Shown in pieces: positions 45,890-53,317 of a stretch of 64,000 nt of DNA. The translations under genes were made by a program, and so were the position numbers. The stretch comes from Perlucidibaca sp. Its GTDB lineage: Bacteria > Pseudomonadota > Gammaproteobacteria > Pseudomonadales > Moraxellaceae. Under the pieces are notes generated by a model. It ran no database searches. It was not told the DNA's origin and saw nothing but the letters and a program-made list of their open reading frames with translations. Where the stretch lies: assembly GCA_023265995.1 (NCBI GenBank), contig JAHFSA010000002.1, positions 384,814-448,813 of the forward strand, written 5' to 3'. Numbering within the stretch: position 1 is the first letter of the stretch; every line of letters starts with the position of its first letter.

Positions 45890-46102
45890 ATGCCCTCGAA
45901 TACTGACGCTCTGGTGATGCCAATCACTGTCACCATTGCGCACGCCTGCCACTTGATGAGCCTATCGCGGTCAACGCTCTACCGTCGCCAAGGCACCCCC
46001 AATTTCCCCGCCATTCTCAAGGAGGCGTACGGCAACCGCTCATTCCTTCTGTATGCAGAGATCGTCGCGTGGAGCCAGCACCTTGGGAGGGCTTTGTCAT
46101 GA
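45890..46102 (+). CDS. AlpA-like helix-turn-helix regulator/excisionase
   Basis: 70 residues with the MerR/AlpA-type wHTH pattern ITVTIAHACHLMSLSRSTLYRRQG followed by FPAILKEAYGNRSFLLYAEIVAWSQ. AlpA-family proteins in integrative elements activate the integrase gene or act as excision factors. AGGAGAGG precedes the ATG. Its stop overlaps the next start (ATGA), making it the first gene of the mobilization operon. Confidence 0.8.
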   Translation: MPSNTDALVMPITVTIAHACHLMSLSRSTLYRRQGTPNFPAILKEAYGNRSFLLYAEIVAWSQHLGRALS

Positions 46103-46851
46103 GCATTCGCCTTCTGAACCAAGTGCTCGACCTGCCTTTGAGGCCCGCCGAGAAATTGGCACTATCGGTTCTGGCCGACCTGGCAAACGAGGCTGGAGTC
46201 TGCTGGCCCAGTCTTGCCTATGTCGCACCCAGAGCCTCTGTGTCCATTCGAACCCTACAGCGCATCATGGGCTCGTTGGAGTCACAGGGGCTGATCCTGC
46301 GGCAACCGCGATATCGTGCCGATGGTTCTCGGACGTCATCGGAGTACATCATCCTGCCCAAAGACAACGGGGGTGACACTTTGTCACCTCCTGCTGTCCC
46401 AATTGCCACCTCCCCTACGCCAACCATGGCAGGTGGACATGACACGCCCGACACCCCTTTACCCCACAAAGAACCATCAAAAGAAAACCACCACCACACA
46501 CCCGCAGGCCTGGTCTATCCACGCAGCTTCGATGACAACCGCATCGCAGCGGCAGACCACCTGCTGGCCGGACTGCCATCGGCAGACGCTCAGTCACTGA
46601 TCGACGAGGTTGCTGGCCGCATGACCTCTGGCCGTGTCGCGTCCCCACTGTCCTATCTGCGTGCACTGATCAAGCGCCACGCTGCCGGCGAGTTCATTCC
46701 TGAAGTGGCGGATCAGATCTCAAAACAGCGCCGAGCAAAGACCGAGGAACCTCAAACAGCAACGCCAAGTCGCCGCACATCACGCGAGCACATTCAGAAG
46801 CATCTGCGTGATCTTCGCCAAGCCATCGCCAAAGGAGCCAGCCATGACTGA
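46099..46851 (+). CDS. Helix-turn-helix (replication-type) protein
   Basis: 250 residues. An N-terminal winged helix of the HTH_36 type (PAEKLALSVLADLANEAGVCWPSLAYVAPRASVSIRTLQRIMGSLESQGLILRQPRY, about 12-70) is followed by a Pro/Thr-rich linker and a basic C-terminus (ISKQRRAKTEEPQTATPSRRTSREHIQKHLRDLRQA). Such domains are found in plasmid/phage replication initiators and island regulators. The start at 46099 has GGGAGG 8 bp upstream. It overlaps the genes on both sides (4 bp and 8 bp). Confidence 0.75.
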   Translation: MSIRLLNQVLDLPLRPAEKLALSVLADLANEAGVCWPSLAYVAPRASVSIRTLQRIMGSLESQGLILRQPRYRADGSRTSSEYIILPKDNGGDTLSPPAVPIATSPTPTMAGGHDTPDTPLPHKEPSKENHHHTPAGLVYPRSFDDNRIAAADHLLAGLPSADAQSLIDEVAGRMTSGRVASPLSYLRALIKRHAAGEFIPEVADQISKQRRAKTEEPQTATPSRRTSREHIQKHLRDLRQAIAKGASHD

Positions 46852-48556
46852 CCCTATCAGCACAAAGTTCAATCTCTTGTTGGTCAAGATCATCAATCAA
46901 CTGCTGACATGGCAATACGAGTTCTATGTCTGGTGGGGGCTGATCGGAGGAACCGTTTTCGTCCTGGCCTGGCTGCTGCGTAAATACAGCATCGGCGCAG
47001 CCATATTGCCTTTCGGACTCCTGGCTATCACGCCACCGATACTGCTGCTCCTGTTCCTGCCAACGTTGTCTTGGGAGTTAGGACAAGTCCGGCTGTCGCT
47101 ACCAAAAGCGCATACCTACTGGTTGGCCGGAGGGCTGGCACTTCCCATCTGCTTGGCCTTTCTGATCGCACGCTATGGCGGCGAGTACTGGTCCAACCTG
47201 CTTGGTGGGCTAACGCGCTCATACTCACACGAGCGCTCTCGCCGTACGGACATTCGGCATGTGGCCACAGAGTTGCCACAGGCACGAGCACGCGCCTATC
47301 ACCCCAGGCAGTTCTTCAGAGAGGGCACCATGTTTCTCGGGCTGGACCCGGATGGCAAGCATGTACGCATTCCCAGATCACAATGGCTCAAGTCCCATAT
47401 CCAGATCATGGGCACCACCGGCTCGGGGAAAGGTGTCGCTGCAGGCATGCTGCTGAGTCAGGCCGTATGGGGGGGCGAAACGGTAATCGTCATCGATCCC
47501 AAAAACGACGAGTATCTGCCCCATGTCATGCAGCAGTCAGCCGCGGATCGTAATGCTGGCTATGTCTATGTTGACCTAGGTGCGGATTGCGCACAGTGGA
47601 ATCCATTCGCAGGCAAAACCGCGCAGGAGTGCGAGGAACTGATCACCGCCGGCTTCGGCATGGCAGAGAAAGGCACCGATGCTGATTTCTACCGAGTCGA
47701 GGATCGCCGCGTGGCCAGGCGCTTTGCCGCATTCATCGCTGCTAGCCCTGGCCCATTGCAGGATCAATTCACTGCCTTCTTCCGGCAACATCCCGAGCTG
47801 ATTGATGACTGCAAAAAGCTCTATGCCGACTTGGAAGAACTGGCTATCACCCCAGCCGCGCAAGCGGAGGTCGGCATCGATATCGCCAGATTGATCCAGA
47901 GCGGCAGCGTCATCTATGTGCGCGGCAGCACACGCAACCCCAGGCTGCTTAAGTTGCAACGCATCTTCCTGCTGTCATGCATGCAGTGGCTGGAGAGCCG
48001 AGATCGCGAAACTGCACGCCATACCGTAATTTTCATGGACGAATTCAAGTATGTCTTGTCCCGCCCAGCTCTGGAGGCGCTTGGCGCGATCCGCGACAAA
48101 CGTGCGCATGTCATGCTGGCACACCAGTCTCTGGGGGACTTGAAAGATTGCGGCGGAGATCTCAACCCGGCAGCGGTCATCGGCGGAGTGATCGAGAACT
48201 GCGCAATCCGCCTCAGCTACCGCGTGCAAGACCCAGAAACAGCGAAATGGCTATCCGATGCCAGCGGCAAAATCCTCATTGATGACGAAACACGCGTCGT
48301 TGAGCGCAACTCCGGACTGACCGAAGTCGCGCAAGGACAGCGCGTGCTACGCCAGGCCGAACGGCCGCTAGTCGACACCAACCAGCTATTCATGCTGCCT
48401 GAGCGGTGTGCCGTACTTTTCGGCGCAGGTCCTGCCCGCTTCGTTTTCACGGCTCCCATCCCCGTCCAGAAAACAGCACTGGCGACCTCTGTTACCTTCA
48501 AGGAGCGGCCGAGCACTTCTGTCCAGCTAACCGAGGGACTGATTGATGTTGATTAG
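46844..48556 (+). CDS. VirD4/TraD-like coupling ATPase
   Basis: 570 residues. Three N-terminal membrane helices (about 22-45, 50-72, 92-112) precede a RecA-like motor domain with Walker A IMGTTGSGKGVAAGMLLSQ (about 183-201), VIDPKNDEYLPHVM, and Walker B HTVIFMDEFKYVLSRPAL. This layout is that of type IV secretion coupling proteins, which deliver the relaxase-DNA complex to the mating pore. AAGGAG lies 6 bp before the ATG. It overlaps its neighbours by 8 and 11 bp. With no pore genes present, it may dock on a helper element's system. Confidence 0.87.
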   Translation: MTDPISTKFNLLLVKIINQLLTWQYEFYVWWGLIGGTVFVLAWLLRKYSIGAAILPFGLLAITPPILLLLFLPTLSWELGQVRLSLPKAHTYWLAGGLALPICLAFLIARYGGEYWSNLLGGLTRSYSHERSRRTDIRHVATELPQARARAYHPRQFFREGTMFLGLDPDGKHVRIPRSQWLKSHIQIMGTTGSGKGVAAGMLLSQAVWGGETVIVIDPKNDEYLPHVMQQSAADRNAGYVYVDLGADCAQWNPFAGKTAQECEELITAGFGMAEKGTDADFYRVEDRRVARRFAAFIAASPGPLQDQFTAFFRQHPELIDDCKKLYADLEELAITPAAQAEVGIDIARLIQSGSVIYVRGSTRNPRLLKLQRIFLLSCMQWLESRDRETARHTVIFMDEFKYVLSRPALEALGAIRDKRAHVMLAHQSLGDLKDCGGDLNPAAVIGGVIENCAIRLSYRVQDPETAKWLSDASGKILIDDETRVVERNSGLTEVAQGQRVLRQAERPLVDTNQLFMLPERCAVLFGAGPARFVFTAPIPVQKTALATSVTFKERPSTSVQLTEGLIDVD

Positions 48557-49262
48557 CTCTTATGATGACCGCATGGCACGGCAGGCCACGCGCCATGCGC
48601 GCGTGCTGCACTTTCTGCGCGACGAAACATGGACAGCTGCTCACGTGATCAGAGAGCTGCTAAAAGGCTCGCCGGCCTTGGTCTCCAAGACCATGCAGCA
48701 GCTCAAGAAGCTCGGGCATGTGACAGAGCATCGCGCCGAGGGATGCCGAAGCACGCTGTGGGGCATTACGACGCACGGCCTGGCGCACGCCTGGGATGCT
48801 GACGAAGCCATGGCTATCCGTTCGTACTTCGAGCCATCGCGGCTCTCGGCACTGGCGATCCCGCATCGACTGGATGTTCAGCGGGCTCGCCTGCGTGCTG
48901 AGGATGCTGGCTGGTCAGATTGGCGTCCAGAGATCATCCTCCCGGCAGGCATGGCGAAACGCCCGGATGCGTTAGTGGTCGATCCGAATGGGCAAGTAAT
49001 TGCCGTCGAGCTGGAGCGGCACATCAAAACGCTCAAGCGGTACGAGGCTGTCTTTGCAGCCTATCTGCAAGCGATCAAGCGCGGGGAGCTGGAGTATGTG
49101 CACTACGTGACACCGGATGCGGACCTAGCTACTCGACTAGCTCGCGTTCTGAGCCTGGTGCAGGCTGTCCCCTTGCTGGGCGAGCGCGTGCCGATTTCTG
49201 ATCGGCACCGCTCCCGCTTCCTGGTCATGGCGTTACCTGACTGGCCGCCACTCTGCACATAG
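48546..49262 (+). CDS. Replication-relaxation (Replic_Relax) family protein
   Basis: 238 residues. An N-terminal winged helix (ARVLHFLRDETWTAAHVIRELLKGSPALVSKTMQQLKKLGHV) is followed by a C-terminal nuclease-like fold with RPDALVVDPNGQVIAVELERHIKTLKRYEAVFAAYLQ, matching the Replic_Relax pattern (PD...E-x-E/H). Family members accompany mobilization genes on plasmids and ICEs and are thought to act as, or with, relaxases. ATG 48546 is used; ATG 48573 is an alternative. It overlaps the coupling-protein gene by 11 bp and is the last gene before the structured region. Confidence 0.75.
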   Translation: MLISSYDDRMARQATRHARVLHFLRDETWTAAHVIRELLKGSPALVSKTMQQLKKLGHVTEHRAEGCRSTLWGITTHGLAHAWDADEAMAIRSYFEPSRLSALAIPHRLDVQRARLRAEDAGWSDWRPEIILPAGMAKRPDALVVDPNGQVIAVELERHIKTLKRYEAVFAAYLQAIKRGELEYVHYVTPDADLATRLARVLSLVQAVPLLGERVPISDRHRSRFLVMALPDWPPLCT

Positions 49263-49283
49263 GTACGCGAAATCGGAAACCCA

Positions 49284-49928
49284 GATGGGATTTGCACCTC
49301 TCCCATCCTGATATCCCATCTCGCTCCACCATCAGAAGCCAGACTCGGCTGCGGCTGCAGCCTCCTCTGAGGAGCCGTCCTCTCAATGGTTACGTGGCTG
49401 AACGCCGCGAAACCATTGATTCACCTCACACGGCCAGTCTGGACGCCTGACTCGCTTGGAGGGCAAGCCCTCTTGTGACCTCCAGTCGCTGGACGCTCCC
49501 TCCGGCCTCAATTCACCCTGCCGGCGTCGGCGCTGGCGCGCGACTCCCGGCTTCACCGGCTGCGCTGCGGCCCCTGTTGGGCACTGCAGCTTGGTCGCGC
49601 TTGTGCACGCCGCGTCAAGACGCTCGCGTCTCGACCTGTCCCGTACCGGACAGTTCTCGCCTTGAGCTTTTCCGCCCAGGAAGACGGGAGTCGCGCGCCT
49701 GCTAGTGCAGGCACTCGACGCCGGCAGGCCGGACACGAGAACAGGCCGCTGGGGCGGCCCGTCCTCTTGCCGCGTCTGGGGACGCGGCATTCCGTCCTTG
49801 GTTGCCCGTCTGGACGACGGACAATCCCGTGATCGCTGTCGCATCACGGGACGCGAACGATTGCGGCTGGCGTGGGCGCCAGCCTTCATCTGTCTGGCCG
49901 TGGGCGGCCAGACTCGCGCCATGTGGCG
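49284..49928. other. Structured non-coding region: TGGG-loop hairpin array
   Basis: Fills the gene-free gap 49263-50064. At least twelve short perfect hairpins were found by eye. Four have the loop TGGG: 49744-49759 (GGCCGC stem), 49768-49789 (TGCCGCGTC stem), 49865-49884 (GGCTGGCG stem) and 49892-49913 (GTCTGGCCG stem). Others: 49384-49418 (CAATGGTT/AACCATTG), 49459-49472 (GAGGGC/GCCCTC), 49618-49631 (AGACGC/GCGTCT), 49806-49820 (CCGTC/GACGG, loop TGGAC), 49826-49850 (CCCGTGAT/ATCACGGG). Two long-range stems pair 49517-49529 with 49716-49728 (13 bp) and 49535-49549 with 49685-49699 (15 bp). Open frames here are low-complexity and unconvincing. It may be a large structured RNA, an oriT or a single-strand origin. 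The AT-rich stretch 49950-50064 is probably the promoter of the next gene. Confidence 0.75.
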
Positions 49929-50064
49929 GTGGGCGTCCTCATGGAGAGCATTGCATATATGAATTTTAGTTTGAATGGTGCATATTTCATGTCTGGCATT
50001 GACGCGTAAAGTCAGACTTCATTCTGATGCAAAAAAGCAGTAAAGTTTCCGGCGAGAGAAGATT

Positions 50065-52164
50065 ATGACCCTTGATATAAGAGGCGGCCTTAAAAACACA
50101 TTAATCAGCTCCAATAAATATGTCTTCATAGAGGAGCTGCTGTCAAACGCCGTTGACTCTTATTTGATACGCAGGAACTCGGACCCAGGCGCTCCAACGC
50201 TGTCAATTTCGATATCTATTGATTTTTTCAATACCGAACTTCTGCAGGGAGATACATATGATGTTGAGATTTCCTGCACAGATAATGGATACGGTTTTGG
50301 CCCCGATCAAATAAGGGCCTTTGTTACAAAGGACTCAACCTATAAGGATTATTTGGATATCCAAGGGATTGGAAAGTGCAAGGGCGCTGGAAGAGTCCAG
50401 TACTTCCATTTTTTTAGGAAATTAAACATCGAAAGCATCGTCAACAATGCCAATATACGCAATAAGATTAAGCTGGATATTCCAGAAGGAGCGCGCGAGA
50501 TATCAGAAGATAGCTTCGTGGCGGTCAACCATCCAGATGGTGATGCCTCTACCAGAGTAAGACTGGTTGGGTTGACAGAAAAGGCATATACACAGCATTT
50601 TGACGCACGATCGCTTAAAGTAGATCTTTCAGCAAGACGCGTCAGAGACTATTTGTATGTCGCATTCATGCAGAAATTTATTGTTCTGAAAAATATATTA
50701 GGCGATTTTCAGGTCTCTGTAAGTGAAACTGGTGGCGACAACGAAGGCACTGAGTACATTCGGGCAGAAGACCTCCCTGAGCCTGTCAGCATAGAAAGCC
50801 TTCCGATTATTTGCTCTCATGGGAAAAATACGAGCAATAAACAACTCAGAGTTACGAGATACTCATTACCGGAAAGCCGCCTGTCAGACTCGCAGCATGA
50901 GGTTGCGCTCTGTGCTAACGCAGCCTTAGTTTACTCTCTAACAAAGTATTTTTTGAAAAACCCAAGAGATAGGTCAAGGCCATTGGATGGGGCATTCAAT
51001 TTACTACTTGTGGAAAGTGATTTCCTTGAAGACAGGGTAAATGAGCAGCGAGACGGGTTCAATATCCCGAAGGAATGCACATCAACGGACGATATCGATG
51101 GAGAAATCTCTCTTTACGATATAGTTGACTCTCTAGAAGATTATGTTTTTGGGATATTGACTCCGAGGGACTTTGACAGGGATGCACTCATTAGCTCGAC
51201 AGAAGAGCAGTTTGGCATATCGCGCTACATGTTAAATCAGGTAAACATCAAGGTTCGCTACAGTGACACGGAAGAGAATATCGCAAAAAGAGTTCTCAGA
51301 AAATATCAAGATGAGATTGTCAAAGAGACGTGGGATATATACTCCATGAAGCAGGATCTTTTACAGTTGGATCCGCGCAGTAGCGACTTTAGAGACAAGG
51401 TATCTGAGATATCATGGAAATATACGTCAACGATTAGAAAAATGGATATGGCGAACTTGTCTCAACTTATTGTTAGGCGCTCATCCATGCTTGAGGTTTT
51501 GAAGCGCGCAGTTGAGATGACGCTAACCTGCCAAGCCAACGGATCTGGAAGAAATGAAAATGAAAAAATTCTACACAACGTTTTCTTTCCGATGGGCACG
51601 GATAGCACAGAAAATGCAGATCATGATATCTGGATATTAAACGAAGAATATCATTATTTTGAATACATATCTTCAGATAAGTCCTTGGCATCCATCCCAT
51701 GGAGAGATGAAGATAAAATATTCTCTCCTGATATTGATGCGAGCCTTGAAGAGCTCTTCAAAAAGAACAACGCAGAGCATCGACTCAAAAGGCCAGATAT
51801 TGCAATATTTAATCAAGAAGGTGCCGCAATAATCATAGAGTTTAAGGCGCCTGGAGTTGCACTGCAGGACCATATACCAGATATTGTTCAATATGCACGA
51901 TTGTTGGCAGCAAAATCTGGCGGAAAGATAAAGAAATTTTATGGCTACTTAATTGGTGACTGCCTCGATGAGACTAGGCTGCCACCGGAGTTTGAACGAT
52001 TTCCTAGCGGCTTGGGCTACTTCAATACCTCCAGAGTAAAGGATCTTTCCTCTGGAGCACAGTATGGTGAGCTGTACACGGAGGTACTTTTCTATAGCCA
52101 GTTTATTGATCGCGCAGAAAAAAGACTAAAAATATACAAAGAGAAAATAAATCTACCAATTTAG
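50065..52164 (+). CDS. GHKL ATPase fused to a C-terminal PD-(D/E)xK-like nuclease
   Basis: 699 residues, about 40 % GC, far below its surroundings. N-terminal GHKL ATPase: N-box IEELLSNAVDSYL (about 20-32), G1 CTDNGYGFGPDQI (about 71-83), G2 GIGKCKGAGRVQY (about 108-120). The middle has no recognised domain. The C-terminal part (about 580-660) reads HRLKRPDIAIFNQEGAAIII followed by EFKAPG, the D...ExK pattern of restriction-like nucleases. GHKL-plus-nuclease proteins (MutL/MORC/Hsp90-like) are known from restriction and defence islands. Phage defence is inferred from this layout and from the SIR2-HerA and methyltransferase neighbours. The gene is transcribed alone, after the hairpin array. 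Confidence 0.8.
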   Translation: MTLDIRGGLKNTLISSNKYVFIEELLSNAVDSYLIRRNSDPGAPTLSISISIDFFNTELLQGDTYDVEISCTDNGYGFGPDQIRAFVTKDSTYKDYLDIQGIGKCKGAGRVQYFHFFRKLNIESIVNNANIRNKIKLDIPEGAREISEDSFVAVNHPDGDASTRVRLVGLTEKAYTQHFDARSLKVDLSARRVRDYLYVAFMQKFIVLKNILGDFQVSVSETGGDNEGTEYIRAEDLPEPVSIESLPIICSHGKNTSNKQLRVTRYSLPESRLSDSQHEVALCANAALVYSLTKYFLKNPRDRSRPLDGAFNLLLVESDFLEDRVNEQRDGFNIPKECTSTDDIDGEISLYDIVDSLEDYVFGILTPRDFDRDALISSTEEQFGISRYMLNQVNIKVRYSDTEENIAKRVLRKYQDEIVKETWDIYSMKQDLLQLDPRSSDFRDKVSEISWKYTSTIRKMDMANLSQLIVRRSSMLEVLKRAVEMTLTCQANGSGRNENEKILHNVFFPMGTDSTENADHDIWILNEEYHYFEYISSDKSLASIPWRDEDKIFSPDIDASLEELFKKNNAEHRLKRPDIAIFNQEGAAIIIEFKAPGVALQDHIPDIVQYARLLAAKSGGKIKKFYGYLIGDCLDETRLPPEFERFPSGLGYFNTSRVKDLSSGAQYGELYTEVLFYSQFIDRAEKRLKIYKEKINLPI

Positions 52165-52289
52165 TATGCTGGCGGAGGCACCGCTCATCTACGAAGATCT
52201 TGCAGTCTTGAGCTGCTATGCTTCGGGTTAGAGCACAGCCAGAGCAAGACGCCAAGCGGCACTGCCAGCGACAATGAGGTGCGAGCTGG

Positions 52290-53270
52290 ATGATTGAGCA
52301 GAGTAACGGCATGAGTGAGATCCTCATCTATCAGAGCGGGGACCAACCCGTTGAGGTGCGCCTACAAGGTGATACCGTATGGCTGCGCCAAGATCAGATG
52401 GCAGCGCTGTTTGGGCGCGACCGTACCGTTATTGGCCGTCACATCCGCAATGTGTTCTCCGACGACGAACTACCTCTGGAAAGCAATGTGCAGAATTTGC
52501 ACATTGCCCACTCCGACAAGCCTATTGGGCTCTACAGTCTGGATGTCATCATCTCCGTTGGCTATCGGGTCAAGTCCGCTGAGGGTGTGCGCTTTCGTCA
52601 GTGGGCCACGAAGTTGCTGCGTGAACACCTGACTCGCGGCTACACCGTGAACCGTCAACGATTTGAAGCAAATGCCCGCGAACTGGAGGCTGCGCTGACA
52701 CTTGTGCGCCGTCTGGCGGCTGATCCGGCGCTAAATGCCGACACCGGTCGTGGCTTGGCTGATATTGTGAGCCGCTACGCACAGACCTTTTTGCTCCTGC
52801 AACGATACGACGAAGGATTGCTGACCGAGCCCACTACGCAGCTCGGTGGCCTACTACCTACACCAACGGAGGCACGCGCTGCGCTGGCCATTCTCAAGTC
52901 CAACTTGATCGCACGTGGAGAGGCCACCGATTTGTTTGCTCGCGAACGCGGCGACGGACTTGCCGCCTTACTTGGCAACTTGGACCAGACTGCATTTGGC
53001 GAGCCGGTGTATCCAAGCATCGAAGCCAAGGCGGCACACCTGCTGTATTTCGTGATCAAAAACCACCCCTTCGCGGATGGCAACAAGCGTAGTGGTGCCT
53101 ACCTGTTTGTGGACTTCCTGCATCGCAATGGCCGACTACTGGATACCAACGGACAGCCCGTGATCAATGACATCGGACTGGCTGCACTGGCATTGCTGGT
53201 GGCCGAGTCGGACCCAGCTCAGAAAGATACGTTGATTCGGCTGATCATGAACATGCTAGCGGGCACATAA
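52290..53270 (+). CDS. RhuM-Fic/Doc fusion protein
   Basis: 326 residues. The N-terminal RhuM (virulence-protein) domain, about 8-130, starts EILIYQSGDQPVEVRLQGDTVWLRQDQMAALFGRDRTVIGRHIRNVF and includes ISVGYRVKSAEGVRFRQWATKLLREH. A helical linker follows, then a C-terminal Fic/Doc domain with HPFADGNKRSGAYLFVDFLHR (about 252-272), the HPFx(D/E)GNKR active site of the Doc/kinase-like branch. Doc-type proteins phosphorylate EF-Tu; Fic proteins AMPylate targets. No Phd-like antitoxin is adjacent, so RhuM may regulate it in cis. The ATG at 52290 has GAGGTG upstream; 52311 is an alternative. It is followed 47 bp later by the methyltransferase gene. Confidence 0.85.
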   Translation: MIEQSNGMSEILIYQSGDQPVEVRLQGDTVWLRQDQMAALFGRDRTVIGRHIRNVFSDDELPLESNVQNLHIAHSDKPIGLYSLDVIISVGYRVKSAEGVRFRQWATKLLREHLTRGYTVNRQRFEANARELEAALTLVRRLAADPALNADTGRGLADIVSRYAQTFLLLQRYDEGLLTEPTTQLGGLLPTPTEARAALAILKSNLIARGEATDLFARERGDGLAALLGNLDQTAFGEPVYPSIEAKAAHLLYFVIKNHPFADGNKRSGAYLFVDFLHRNGRLLDTNGQPVINDIGLAALALLVAESDPAQKDTLIRLIMNMLAGT

Positions 53271-53317
53271 AAAACGGAGTTGCGCCTATCTCTGGACGCC
53301 CTGACTCTAACTTTCAA

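Noticed and set aside
49284-49928. Group II intron, retron, or transposon-encoded omega-RNA
   Set aside because: No reverse transcriptase, IscB/TnpB gene or domain V-like sequence was found nearby.
49383-49962. Open frames of 179 codons (minus, 49383-49922) and 85 codons (plus, 49705-49962) in the hairpin region
   Set aside because: Composition is Arg/Ser/Pro-rich with no recognisable motif, the frames cross the perfect stems, and no ribosome site fits. They are better explained as by-products of GC-rich structured DNA.
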